Positions 1 through 11,095 of a DNA stretch of 64,000 nt are shown one piece after another. The stretch comes from Jatrophihabitans telluris (lineage in GTDB: Bacteria; Actinomycetota; Actinomycetes; Mycobacteriales; Jatrophihabitantaceae): positions 3,100,001 through 3,164,000 of the forward strand of contig NZ_CP097332.1 of the NCBI RefSeq assembly GCF_023516435.1, read 5' to 3'. The position numbers and the translations under genes were made by a program. Numbering within the stretch: position 1 is the first letter of the stretch; every line of letters begins with the position of its first letter. The notes below the pieces were generated by a model that saw only the letters and a program-made list of their open reading frames with translations, searched no databases and had not been told where the DNA came from.

Positions 1-2
1 AG

Positions 3-1598
3 AACCCGGGGCTGTTCCCGTTCCTGCCCGTCCTCTGCCGCGCGCTGCTCGGTGAGGACCTGCGGGTGCAATCGGCGGAAACCTTCTGGTGCGGTGACCC
101 GCTGGCACGAGCGCACGTGCTGAGCCACCTCGACGCGCTCGTCGTCAAACCGATCGCACGCCAGATCGGGTCCAGTTCGCGGCTCGGATGGACCCTGTCG
201 GCAAAGGAGAAAACCCGCCTCAGGTCGCGCATCGAAGCCGAACCGCACAGCTGGATCGGCCAGTCCCCGCTGGCGATGAGCACCGCGCCGACCCGCACTC
301 CGGGCTATTGCGCAACCGGCAGCGGCCTCGACGCGAGGCCCGTCGTGCTGCGCACCTTCGGTGTGCTCGACGAGGACACCTACCAACTGATGCCCGGCGG
401 CCTCACCCGCGTCCCCGCCGACAGCGAGAGCATCGTCATCTCCAACGCGACCGGTGCGATCAGCAAGGACGTCTGGATCCTGTCCAGCGCCGGGGCCGTG
501 GCCGACGAAGGTGAGCTGAGTCGCTTGGTCGGCCTGACCGGTCCGGAGACCGTGTCGGCAGCCGTGTCGCCGCGCGTCGCCGAGGACCTGTACTGGCTGG
601 GTCGTTACGCCGAGCGCGCCGAGGACGTCCTGCGCCTGTTGCGGGTGGTCGACAACCGCTGGCGTGACGTCCACCCGGCTCCGGACGCGGCACTGGCCCG
701 CTGCCTGGTGACGTTGCTGCAGACCTTGACCGCGGTGACGTCGACGTGGCCGGGTTTCGTGGGCGACGGGGCGGGCGCGCGGTTGTCCGAACCGCTGGCC
801 GAGATCAGGTCGCTGCTGGGCGACGAGCGGCGGCGCGGCAGTCTCGCGCACGACCTGTTCCGGGTACGCGGCCTGGCCAACGCGGTGCGCGATCAGCTGT
901 CCTCCGACACCTGGGCGGTGTTGTCGGGGCTGGATCGAGGACTGGTTCCGTTCAGCCCGCCGACCGCCGCCGAGCCTGGCCTGACCGAGGCCATACAGGC
1001 CATCTCGGCCGGTCTGACGAGCCTGTTGCAGGCCATGCTGGCATTCTCGGGGCTGGTGGCCGAGAGCATGGTCCGCGACACCGGCTGGTATCTGCTCGAC
1101 GCCGGCCGCCGGGTCGAGCGGGCCCAGCAGCTCGTCGGCCTGTTGCGCTTCTCGCTGATGGATTCCAACCCGGCCGACGCGGAGTCGCTGGTGCTGGAAT
1201 CGATCCTCATCGCCGCGGAGAGCATCATCACCCACCGCCGCCGCTACCCGGCGCGGGTTCGCGTGGATACCGTCCTGGAACTGCTGCTGACCGACGTGGG
1301 CAATCCCCGGTCGCTGGCCTACCAGCTCGGCGCACTGCGCGCGGATCTGGAGCGGACGGAGGACGACGCGGCCGCGGCCGCGCTGGAGGACATCGCCACG
1401 CTGCAACAGGTGGTCGGCGACCTTGACCTACCGGCGCTGGCCGCGACCGACGGCACGGCGCGAACGGTCCTGAGCGAGGAACTGGCCGGGCTGGATCGCC
1501 GGTTGCGCGAGCTGCACCATCGCATCGACTCCGCCTACTTCACCAAGCCGGGCGAGTTGCAACCGTTGGACCCCTTCAGCCTGCTGGAATCCGCATGA
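3..1598 (+). CDS. Circularly permuted ATP-grasp / alpha-E domain protein, 5' truncated
   Basis: The frame is open to the left window edge, so the N-terminal part is missing. The first visible residues (NPGLFPFLPVLCRALLGEDL) and the WCG motif resemble the end of a circularly permuted ATP-grasp domain (DUF404/DUF407). From about nt 560 onward the protein is helical and begins with a segment containing LYWLGRYAERAEDVLRLLR, the hallmark of the alpha-E domain (DUF403). Proteins with both halves are usually about 800-850 residues, so roughly the last 530 are visible. The stop overlaps the next ATG (ATGA), so it is translationally coupled to a transglutaminase, its usual partner. The family is often encoded with putative amide-bond-forming or peptide-modifying modules, but the substrate is unknown. 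Function here is inferred from family and context only. Confidence 0.85.
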   Translation, partial: NPGLFPFLPVLCRALLGEDLRVQSAETFWCGDPLARAHVLSHLDALVVKPIARQIGSSSRLGWTLSAKEKTRLRSRIEAEPHSWIGQSPLAMSTAPTRTPGYCATGSGLDARPVVLRTFGVLDEDTYQLMPGGLTRVPADSESIVISNATGAISKDVWILSSAGAVADEGELSRLVGLTGPETVSAAVSPRVAEDLYWLGRYAERAEDVLRLLRVVDNRWRDVHPAPDAALARCLVTLLQTLTAVTSTWPGFVGDGAGARLSEPLAEIRSLLGDERRRGSLAHDLFRVRGLANAVRDQLSSDTWAVLSGLDRGLVPFSPPTAAEPGLTEAIQAISAGLTSLLQAMLAFSGLVAESMVRDTGWYLLDAGRRVERAQQLVGLLRFSLMDSNPADAESLVLESILIAAESIITHRRRYPARVRVDTVLELLLTDVGNPRSLAYQLGALRADLERTEDDAAAAALEDIATLQQVVGDLDLPALAATDGTARTVLSEELAGLDRRLRELHHRIDSAYFTKPGELQPLDPFSLLESA

Positions 1599-2464
1599 GC
1601 CGTACCTACCACCTGGTGCACACGACCCGCTACGAGTACGAAGCGCCGGTCGAGCGCAGCTACGGACGGGCTCACCTGCTGCCCAGCGACAGCGACCGGC
1701 AGCGGGTGCTCGATCGCGAGCTGGAGATCTCCCCGGTGCCCTCGGACACCAACGATCACCTCGACTACTTCGGCAACATCTCGACCTTCTACCTCGTCCG
1801 GCGCCCGCACACCACGCTGACCGTGACCGCGCGCAGCCGCCTGCTGGTCGACCGGCCGCGACCGGACGTGGCCCAGCTCGACACGCTCACGTGGGAAGAT
1901 GTACGGGACTCGCTCGCAGAATCGCCCGCGATCGCCGAGTACCGCCTGGCCTCGCCCCGAGCCCGGGCCTCGACCGAGGTCACCACTTATGCCCGCAGCA
2001 TCTTCACGCCCTCCCGGCCGTTCGGGTCGGCGCTCGTGGAGCTCACCCGGCGCATCCACTCCGACTTCAGCTACGAGACCGGGGCCACCACGGTCTACAC
2101 CACGCCCGCTCAGCTGCTGCGCAAACGGGCGGGCGTGTGCCAGGACTTCACCCACCTGGCCGTGGCGGCCCTGCGATCGGTCGGGCTGGCGGGCCGCTAC
2201 GTCTCCGGCTACCTGGAGACGCAACCACCCGCCGGCCAAGCCAAGCTCCAGGGCGCCGATGCCTCGCACGCCTGGCCGGCCGCCTACGCCCCAGGGCACG
2301 GCTGGGTCGACTTCGATCCGACGAACGACCAGTGGGTGGACGAGCGCTATCTGGTGGTCGCCACCGGCCGCGACTACGGCGATGTCCCTCCGCTCAAGGG
2401 CATCATCGTGACCGATTCGAAGAAGTCGACGATGCAGGTCAGCGTCGACGTCAACCCCGTCTGA
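1595..2464 (+). CDS. Transglutaminase-like cysteine protease family protein
   Basis: 289 residues. The N-terminal third (starting SRTYHLVHTTRYEYEAPVERSYG) matches the bacterial transglutaminase-like N-terminal domain. The papain-like core carries the expected Cys-His-Asp triad: Cys182 in AGVCQDFTH, His225 in DASHAW and Asp241 in WVDFDPTN. Such proteins act as cysteine peptidases or acyltransferases. No signal peptide is visible, so it is probably cytoplasmic. The ATG overlaps the stop of the alpha-E gene by four bases and a zinc-ribbon metallopeptidase follows 46 bp later, giving a three-gene operon. The pairing of alpha-E protein with transglutaminase is common in bacteria and suggests a shared, still undefined peptide or amide chemistry. 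Confidence 0.9.
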   Translation: MSRTYHLVHTTRYEYEAPVERSYGRAHLLPSDSDRQRVLDRELEISPVPSDTNDHLDYFGNISTFYLVRRPHTTLTVTARSRLLVDRPRPDVAQLDTLTWEDVRDSLAESPAIAEYRLASPRARASTEVTTYARSIFTPSRPFGSALVELTRRIHSDFSYETGATTVYTTPAQLLRKRAGVCQDFTHLAVAALRSVGLAGRYVSGYLETQPPAGQAKLQGADASHAWPAAYAPGHGWVDFDPTNDQWVDERYLVVATGRDYGDVPPLKGIIVTDSKKSTMQVSVDVNPV

Positions 2465-2510
2465 CCCCGACCGTCCGCTCTGCGTTTCGCCCTATCCGAC
2501 AGGACTTTCC

Positions 2511-3575
2511 ATGCGTTCCTTCGCCTGCCCGCACTGCACCGCGCTGATCTTCTTCCAGAACAGCGTGTGCCTGAACTGCTCCTCGCCCCTGGGTTTCATC
2601 CGTGAGCAGGCCGCGTTCGTCCGGCTGGAGCCGACCTCCTACGGTTCGCTCGGCGCTGTCGACCCGGACGGGCACACCCGTGTGGTCTGCGCGAACCTGG
2701 GTCTGACCGGCTGCAACTGGCTGGCCGAGCCCGGCGCCGTCGACGGCTTCTGCTCCTGCTGCGCACTGACCCAGACCCGGCCCGCAGACGACGACACCGA
2801 GGGACTGGCGGCCTACGCGCGGACGGAGAAGGCCAAGCGGCGGCTGGTGTTCCAGCTCGACACCCTGGGTCTGCCGACCACGCCACGGTCGGTCGATCCC
2901 GACGGTGGGCTCGCCTTCGACATGCTCTCGAGCGAGAACGCTCCGGTGGTGACCGGCCACGACAGCGGTCTGATCACGATCGATCTGGCCGAGGGTGACG
3001 ACCCCCATCGGGAGGCGCTGCGGACGAGCCTGGGTGAGCCGTACCGGACCCTGCTCGGCCACCTTCGCCACGAAACCGGCCACTGGTACTTCGATGTGCT
3101 GGTGGCCTCCGACGACGCCCGATTGTCAGCGTTCCGCGAGCTGTTCGGCGATGAGCGCGCCGATTACGCCCAAGCCCTGCAGCAGCACTACGGCAGCGAG
3201 CGGACCGACCAGTGGCGTCCCTATCACGTCAGTGACTACGCCGCCTCGCACCCGTGGGAGGACTGGGCCGAGACCTTCGCGCACTACCTGCACATGACCG
3301 ACACCCTGGAAACGGCCTACAGCTACGGGGTTTCGGTGAGCGGGCCGCGCGCGTTGGAACCCACGAGCCCGTCGACCGTGCCGTCGCTGACCAGCTCCCC
3401 ACAGCCGCGCTACGTCGACTTCGACACCCTGGTCAATAGCTGGCTGTCGCTGACCGCGGCCTTGAACGCCGTCAACCGCTCGATGGGCAAGGACGACCTG
3501 TACCCGTTCGTACTGGTACCCACCGTCATCGCCAAGCTGCGGTTCGTGGCCCGGATGATCGGCGCCCCCAGCTGA
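2511..3575 (+). CDS. Zinc-ribbon putative zinc metallopeptidase (Peptidase_Mx type)
   Basis: 354 residues. The N-terminus has two cysteine clusters typical of a zinc ribbon (Cys6/Cys9 with Cys20/Cys23, then Cys60, Cys68 and the Cys81-Cys84 group). A gluzincin-like HETGH motif lies at residues 187-191 in GHLRHETGHWYFDVL, and downstream WEDWAETFAHYLH could supply the third zinc ligand. This arrangement matches the putative zinc-binding metallopeptidase family Pfam calls Peptidase_Mx. No export signal is seen. It is the third gene of the alpha-E/transglutaminase operon, so the locus combines an ATP-grasp-like ligase, a Cys acyltransferase/peptidase and a metallopeptidase. The spacer before it has only a weak ribosome-binding sequence. 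Substrate unknown. Confidence 0.82.
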   Translation: MRSFACPHCTALIFFQNSVCLNCSSPLGFIREQAAFVRLEPTSYGSLGAVDPDGHTRVVCANLGLTGCNWLAEPGAVDGFCSCCALTQTRPADDDTEGLAAYARTEKAKRRLVFQLDTLGLPTTPRSVDPDGGLAFDMLSSENAPVVTGHDSGLITIDLAEGDDPHREALRTSLGEPYRTLLGHLRHETGHWYFDVLVASDDARLSAFRELFGDERADYAQALQQHYGSERTDQWRPYHVSDYAASHPWEDWAETFAHYLHMTDTLETAYSYGVSVSGPRALEPTSPSTVPSLTSSPQPRYVDFDTLVNSWLSLTAALNAVNRSMGKDDLYPFVLVPTVIAKLRFVARMIGAPS

Positions 3576-3615
3576 GTCCGGTCAGCTGGTCCGGTCAGCT
3601 GAGTCCGGTCAGCTG
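3569..3615. repeat. Four CAGCTG-centred short direct repeats between convergent genes
   Basis: CAGCTG occurs at 3569, 3583, 3596 and 3610, separated by near-identical GTCCGGT(A) spacers (period 14, 13, 14). Both convergent genes terminate inside the array: the last codons of each lie in the first and fourth copies. No long hairpin with a T-tract is visible, so it is not a classical terminator. It may be a small slippage-generated tandem duplication. Confidence 0.7.
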
Positions 3616-4145
3616 AGCTCGGCCGACGTGGCCTCGGCTCGGCGACGGTATTCGGCCAGGACGGCATGCGTGCCCGGACCGTCAGGAGTCCCCGTGTCCC
3701 GCCGGGCCGTCCAGCTGATGCCGTCGCGCCCAGGAACGCGACGGGCGACCACGCGTCCCGTGCCGCCGGGAACCGGTACCTGCTCGGATCGGACAATGCT
3801 GTTCTCGACCCGGGTGCGCACCACAGCGGGCAGATTGCGCGGCTCGGTGAAGCGGATCAGCACCGGGGGCCGATCCACGACCACGCCGTCGGGGTCGGTG
3901 TCACCTTCGAGCACTTCGAGGCCGTTGTCGGTCCAGGTCGCCTTGACCACGTCGGCCCATCCGATCCGTCGCCAGCCCGGCCCGCTCGGATCCACTGCTT
4001 CTGCCGCAGCCGGCAACCACAGCCCGAGCTGGGTCGCGATGACCGAACTGGTTTCTGTCGACCCGATGGCGAGCACCCGCTCGGACGGTCCCAGCAACCT
4101 GCGGAAGTCCGCGGGTGTACGCACTCGTCCGGACAGCAGCCCCAT
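3609..4145 (-). CDS. Conserved hypothetical protein downstream of dnaG
   Basis: The ATG at 4145 overlaps the dnaG stop (ATGA) and gives 178 residues (MGLLSGRVRTPADFRRLLGPSE...). A longer frame runs back into dnaG but would be a shadow of it. The sequence reads like a small mixed alpha/beta domain: GWRRIGWADVVKATW followed by short beta-like stretches suggests a pleckstrin-homology-like fold. I have seen similar small genes directly after dnaG in actinobacteria, but no function is known to me. No signal peptide or membrane segment. Translational coupling to dnaG suggests co-expression only. The stop codon lies within the CAGCTG repeats. Confidence 0.7.
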   Translation of the reverse strand: MGLLSGRVRTPADFRRLLGPSERVLAIGSTETSSVIATQLGLWLPAAAEAVDPSGPGWRRIGWADVVKATWTDNGLEVLEGDTDPDGVVVDRPPVLIRFTEPRNLPAVVRTRVENSIVRSEQVPVPGGTGRVVARRVPGRDGISWTARRDTGTPDGPGTHAVLAEYRRRAEATSAELS

Positions 4146-6124
4146 CAGTCGTCTCCTCCGATCGCGCGCCGCCGCAGTTCCTGACGGCGCTTTTCCAGCT
4201 CGATGACCTGCGCGAACAGCCGGCCCTGTTCGGCGGCGTCGGTGTTCGGATCCAGCCGCTGCAACCGGGACTTCAGCGCGTTGACCTCCCGAGCGACGCC
4301 CTGCGCGGCCAGGCTCACCACCATCGCCTCGGCGTAACGCGCTTGGTTGTCGGCCTCGGCATGCAGCGGTTCCACGGCAAGGGCGTTGACGGCCAGCCGG
4401 GCCTGCGAGCCCTCGACGAGCTGGGCGGTGATCTGCTCGACCCAACCCGGACCGGCGACGGCCGGACTCGCTCCGCCCGCCGACGCGATCGCCGCCTGCA
4501 GTTGCTGGTGCACCGCGAGCAGGAAGGTGCTCGGGGACAGTTCGTCGAAGGCCTTGCCGACCACGTCGGGCAGCTGCAGCGCCGCTTTGAGGACCTCCCG
4601 CTCGGCTTGGGCCACCTTCGGGTGCACGCTCGCCCCGGTGCCCGACTCGGACGCGATCCCGGCCGCGGCCGCGTGTGGCTCGCCCGGACGATGCGAACCG
4701 GACTGCCCACCGGGGCCGCTGGACCCACCGGACCCGCTGGACGCACCGGACCCGCTGGAGGCAGGTCGGTCGGTGCGCCCGGACCGCTCGGTCGAGCGCA
4801 CCAGCGCCCGGACCCTGGCAACGATGCGGTTCGGGTCGTCCACGCCGACGTAGCCGGCCAACTGCCGGGCATAGTCGTCGCGCGCGCCGAGGTCCTTGAT
4901 CATGGCCACCAGGGGGATGCCCCGATCCAACGCGGCCGTCCGCCCCTCGACGGTGTCGAGATCGAAGCGGTTCGCGCTCGTCCGCAGGACGAACTCCACC
5001 AAGGGACGGGCACCGTCGACCAGCGAACGCACCGCCGCGTCACCGGAGCTCATTCGCAGCTCGCAGGGGTCCTTGCCCTCCGGTGCGATGGCGACCTTCG
5101 TCTGGGCCATGAACTTCTGGTCGTCGGCGAAAGCCCGTTCGGCCGCCTTCATTCCGGCCGCGTCCCCGTCGAAGGTGAAGATGACCTCGGCGCCGAAAGT
5201 GTCCGAGTCCCCGAGCAGCCGGCGCAGCACCGCGACGTGATCGCTGCCGAAGGCCGTGCCGCAGGACGCGACGGCGGTGGCGACGCCGGCCAGGTGGCAG
5301 GCCATGACGTCGGTGTAGCCCTCCACCACGACGACCTTGTGCTGGCGCCCGATCTCGCGCTTGGCCAGATCCACGCCGTAGAGGAGCTGATTCTTCTTGT
5401 AGATCGGGGTTTCCGGGGAGTTGAGGTACTTCGCCTCGATCCGGTCGTCGTCGTGGATGCGCCGCGCGCCGAAGCCGACCACGTCGCCGGTGACGTCCTT
5501 GATGGGCCACAGCAGCCGACGGTGGAACCGGTCGATGAGCGAGCCGCGCCCGGACTCCTTGGCCAGACCGCCCAGGGTGAGTTCGGACGCGGAGAATCCC
5601 CGCCCCAGCAGGTACTTCGTCAGCGCATCCCAGCCCCCTGGGGCGTACCCGCACCCGAACTGCAGGGCGGCCGCCTGGTCGAAGCCGCGTTTGGCGAGGA
5701 ATTCGCGAGCCGGCTGGGCTTCCGGGCTGCGCAACGCGTCGGCGTAGAACGCCGCCGCCAGGGCGTGCGCCTCGACCAGCCTGGCTCGTTGGCCGGCTGG
5801 ACGCGGCGGTCCACCGCCCTCGGCGTAGTGCAGCTGCACCCCGGCTCGGCCGGCGAGCTGTTCGACGGCTTCGGAGAAGGAAAGATGCTCGATCTCCTGC
5901 ACGAACTTGATGACGTCGCCGCCCGCTCCACAGCCGAAGCAGTGATAGAGACCGCGCGCGGCCGACACCGACAGCGACGGCGATTTCTCGTCATGAAAGG
6001 GGCAGATGCCCTTGAGATTGCCGCCACCGGCATTGCGGAGCTGAACGTGCTCGCCGATCACGTCGTCGATGCGGGTCTTGTCCCGGACGGCGGCGATGTC
6101 CTCGTCGCGTATCCGTCCGGCCAT
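4145..6124 (-). CDS. dnaG: DNA primase
   Basis: 659 residues, normal for actinobacterial DnaG. The N-terminal CHC2 zinc-binding domain has Cys41, His44, Cys62 and Cys65 (CPFH ... HCFGC). The catalytic TOPRIM domain includes VVVVEGYTD with Glu268 and FTFDGDAAG with Asp319/Asp321. The enzyme lays RNA primers at the replication fork and its C-terminal part binds the DnaB helicase. Between core and C-terminal domain (about residues 435-490) is a Ser/Gly/Pro-rich linker encoded by a short GC-rich tandem repeat (nt about 4700-4760). It is followed by a coupled small gene and preceded by dgt, 10 bp upstream, the same order as Rv2344c-Rv2343c. Confidence 0.97.
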   Translation of the reverse strand: MAGRIRDEDIAAVRDKTRIDDVIGEHVQLRNAGGGNLKGICPFHDEKSPSLSVSAARGLYHCFGCGAGGDVIKFVQEIEHLSFSEAVEQLAGRAGVQLHYAEGGGPPRPAGQRARLVEAHALAAAFYADALRSPEAQPAREFLAKRGFDQAAALQFGCGYAPGGWDALTKYLLGRGFSASELTLGGLAKESGRGSLIDRFHRRLLWPIKDVTGDVVGFGARRIHDDDRIEAKYLNSPETPIYKKNQLLYGVDLAKREIGRQHKVVVVEGYTDVMACHLAGVATAVASCGTAFGSDHVAVLRRLLGDSDTFGAEVIFTFDGDAAGMKAAERAFADDQKFMAQTKVAIAPEGKDPCELRMSSGDAAVRSLVDGARPLVEFVLRTSANRFDLDTVEGRTAALDRGIPLVAMIKDLGARDDYARQLAGYVGVDDPNRIVARVRALVRSTERSGRTDRPASSGSGASSGSGGSSGPGGQSGSHRPGEPHAAAAGIASESGTGASVHPKVAQAEREVLKAALQLPDVVGKAFDELSPSTFLLAVHQQLQAAIASAGGASPAVAGPGWVEQITAQLVEGSQARLAVNALAVEPLHAEADNQARYAEAMVVSLAAQGVAREVNALKSRLQRLDPNTDAAEQGRLFAQVIELEKRRQELRRRAIGGDD

Positions 6125-6134
6125 GGCTTTCAGT

Positions 6135-7427
6135 CTAGGCGTCGGCGGCGGTGGTCAGCCCGGCTGTGGAAACCCGGACCGCAGACAGCCGCTGATGCCA
6201 GGTGACGGCGGCCGAATCGGTCAGCTGGGCGACCTGGTCGACCACGACCCGCAACCGCTCGTCGGGCGACGCGGCTTGCTGATACGCCGCCTGCATGGCC
6301 CGCGACATTCCGTCCAGCCCGGCGTTGTAGATGAGCTTGACCAGTTCGGCCAGCAACTGCCGTTGCGCGCTGAGCAACTCCGCGACCCCGTCCCGGCGCA
6401 TCACGTAGCGCAACGCGATGGCCTTGAGCAAGGCACACTCGGCCGCGATCTGTTCCGCGACGATGAGCTCGGCGGTGTAGCGCCCCAGCGGGTCGGTCCC
6501 GTACCGGCGGCGCGTCTGGCTCACCGCTGAGCCGGCGAAGCGTCCGGTGAGTTCGCTGGTGGCCCGCTTGGCGGCGATCTGAGCCTCGAAGCTGCCGTCG
6601 TAGCCGGCCAGGTCGGCACAGGCCGGCAGGGCCAGCAGCCCTTCCAGATACGGCAGCAGGTCGGCGGCCGACAGCTCGGAATAGCTCGCGGCCGCTACCC
6701 GGCACAGAGCGAGTCGTTCGGCACGATCGATGTCACTCAGGCGGATGTGACCGGCATGGACGCCGTCCTCGACGTCGTGAACGGAGTAGGCGACGTCGTC
6801 GGCCCAGTCCATGATCTGAGCTTCCAGGCACCGGTGACCCTCGCGCACGCTCGCCCGAACCCAGTCGAACGCCGCCAGATCGGAGGCGTAGACACCGAAT
6901 TTCCGGTAACCGGTGCGTCGCGGCCACGGGTACTTGCACACCGCGTCCAGCCCGGCGCGAGTCAGGTTCAGCCCGGCCGAACGCCCGTCCGGCGTCAGCA
7001 CCTTGGCCTCCAGGCGGGTCAGGATGCGGAAGGTCTGGGCGTTGCCCTCGAACCCGCCGATACCCGCCGCCACCTCGTCCAGGGCATCTTCTCCGTTGTG
7101 CCCGAACGGCGGGTGGCCGAGGTCGTGAGCGAGCCCGGCCGTGTCGGTGATATCCGCATCGCAGCCGAGCGCGGCCCCGATCTCCCGCGCGATCTGGGCC
7201 ACCTCGAGCGAATGGGTGAGCCGGGTCCGGGGGAAGTCGTCCTGACCCGGCGAGACGACCTGGGTCTTGTCGGCCAGCCGGCGAAAGGCGTAGGAGTGCA
7301 GGACCCGCGCACGGTCGCGCGCGAACGGATTCCGGGCGCGTTCACCGTCGACCGGCTGCGACCGCTTCTGGTCCTCCAGCGCCCAGCGCTGGGCATCGGT
7401 GTCCAGATAGCGGTACTCGCCCGTCAA
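6135..7427 (-). CDS. dgt: Deoxyguanosinetriphosphate triphosphohydrolase-like protein
   Basis: 430 residues from a TTG at 7427; a GTG at 7445 in the same frame is an alternative. TTG is preferred because it overlaps the upstream TGA (TTGA) and has GAGGAG five to six bases before it. The HD-domain metal ligands are visible: His72 in TRLTHSLEVAQIAR and His101-Asp102 in LAHDLGHPPFGHNGE. This is the dNTP triphosphohydrolase family, which removes tripolyphosphate from dNTPs and limits nucleotide pools. It lies between dnaG and a YbjN-like gene, all co-directional, and is probably co-transcribed with dnaG. Exact dNTP specificity cannot be read from sequence. Confidence 0.93.
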   Translation of the reverse strand: MTGEYRYLDTDAQRWALEDQKRSQPVDGERARNPFARDRARVLHSYAFRRLADKTQVVSPGQDDFPRTRLTHSLEVAQIAREIGAALGCDADITDTAGLAHDLGHPPFGHNGEDALDEVAAGIGGFEGNAQTFRILTRLEAKVLTPDGRSAGLNLTRAGLDAVCKYPWPRRTGYRKFGVYASDLAAFDWVRASVREGHRCLEAQIMDWADDVAYSVHDVEDGVHAGHIRLSDIDRAERLALCRVAAASYSELSAADLLPYLEGLLALPACADLAGYDGSFEAQIAAKRATSELTGRFAGSAVSQTRRRYGTDPLGRYTAELIVAEQIAAECALLKAIALRYVMRRDGVAELLSAQRQLLAELVKLIYNAGLDGMSRAMQAAYQQAASPDERLRVVVDQVAQLTDSAAVTWHQRLSAVRVSTAGLTTAADA

Positions 7428-7966
7428 ACGTGCTCCTCGACCCACTCGGCGAACTGCTCGAGGTTGTGCAGCCAGATCCCGACGGTGAAGGTCAGCTGCG
7501 CAGGGTTCGTCCCGCCCTCGAAGTCGAAGGCCTGCTCGGCGCAGATCCCGACCAGACCGTCATCCGGAAGCACCGTGTAGGCCTTGGGAAACAGTTTGCT
7601 GCGGTTCCAGTCGTCCAGCAGCAGGGCGAGGGTGGGCCGCAGTTCGACCTCGAAGCGGCGGTTGAGATAAAGGCGGGCCTGCAGCACCTCGGCGTCCTCA
7701 CCGAAGTGGAAGAAGTACACGCTGTAGTTCTCCCGGCGAACGGTGAGATCTCCGTCGTCGTCGATCACACTGCTGAGCCCGAAACCGGCGATGATGGCTT
7801 GCAGGACGGCGGTGGACGGCATGATGGCGCCGGCGTGGGCGAGGCCGTTGCGTGCGGCCAGGCCGCCGGAGTGCCGTCGAAGCTCGACGGCGCCCCGTCC
7901 CTGCTCCACGGCGGCCCGGGCCGCTGCCCCGGCCGCGGCGGCGAGGTTGCGAAGTTTACCGGGCAC
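7424..7966 (-). CDS. YbjN domain-containing protein
   Basis: 180 residues from a GTG at 7966 (MPGKLRNLAAAAGAAARAAV...). A longer frame to 8068 exists but runs into low-complexity repeat-adjacent DNA. The C-terminal 120 residues (about VIDDDGDLTVRRENYSVYF through AEWVEEHV) fit the YbjN family, small proteins with a type III secretion chaperone-like fold. Some members influence motility or stress phenotypes, but no biochemical role is settled. Another possible start is an ATG beginning MPSTAVLQ. Its stop overlaps the dgt start. Directly upstream is a 302-bp gene-free stretch holding the 32-bp tandem repeat. Confidence 0.75.
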   Translation of the reverse strand: MPGKLRNLAAAAGAAARAAVEQGRGAVELRRHSGGLAARNGLAHAGAIMPSTAVLQAIIAGFGLSSVIDDDGDLTVRRENYSVYFFHFGEDAEVLQARLYLNRRFEVELRPTLALLLDDWNRSKLFPKAYTVLPDDGLVGICAEQAFDFEGGTNPAQLTFTVGIWLHNLEQFAEWVEEHV

Positions 7967-8015
7967 GTACCTCAGGTTACCTGCCGCCGAGGTTGCCCTT
8001 CCTGCTCCCAAACCC

Positions 8016-8070
8016 CGTTGAGGTTGCCCTCGTTGCGCATCCGTTGCGAGCAACAAGGGCAACCTCAACG
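8016..8070. repeat. Inverted copy of the 32-bp repeat core, forming a hairpin with the first array unit
   Basis: CGTTGAGGTTGCCCTCGTTG at 8016-8035 is the reverse complement (one mismatch) of the core of the first direct copy at 8051-8070, with a 15-base loop. A shorter partial inverted copy (GAGGTTGCCCTT) lies at about 7989-8000. It may act as a large stem-loop in the 5' leader of the YbjN-like gene or the 3' region of ppdK. Confidence 0.7.
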
Positions 8071-8268
8071 TGGGTACGCCGGCAACAAGGGCAACGTCAA
8101 CGTGGGTACGCCGGCAACAAGGGCAACGTCAACGTGGGTACGCCGGCAACAAGGGCAACGTCAACGTCGGTACGCCGGCAACAAGGGCAACCTCAACGTG
8201 GGTACGCCGGCAACAAGGGCAACCTCAACGCGGGGACGCCGGCAACAAGGGCAACGTCAACGTGGGCG
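8050..8268. repeat. Seven-copy 32-bp tandem repeat (minisatellite)
   Basis: The string CAACAAGGG recurs at 8051, 8083, 8115, 8147, 8179, 8211 and 8243, exactly 32 bp apart. The unit is GCAACAAGGGCAACGTCAAC followed by GTGGGTACGCCG; variation is limited to GTC/CTC and a few bases (a C at the GTGGG position, CGGGG in one copy). There are no unique spacers. Because 32 is not a multiple of three the array cannot encode a uniform peptide repeat, although all frames are open. It fills the 302-bp gap between ppdK (stop 8269) and the YbjN gene (start 7966); apart from the inverted copy at its left edge I see nothing else there. Confidence 0.95.
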
Positions 8269-10974
<2,706 letters not shown>

Positions 10975-11095
10975 CGCACACACCGCCGGGTTCCGATCGA
11001 GGACACGAAGTGCGGACGATGCTAGGTGCGGTAAGGGCTTTCGGGGACGCCGAAGGGGCTGTGATCTCAGCCGATTGTTGGCTTCCTCACTCGGT

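Noticed and set aside
4115-6205. Long 696-codon plus-strand frame opposite dnaG
   Set aside because: It is the antisense shadow of dnaG in GC-rich DNA: no domain, start or ribosome-binding evidence.
8050-8268. Possible CRISPR array
   Set aside because: The units are contiguous 32-bp copies with no unique spacers, and no cas genes are present in the window.
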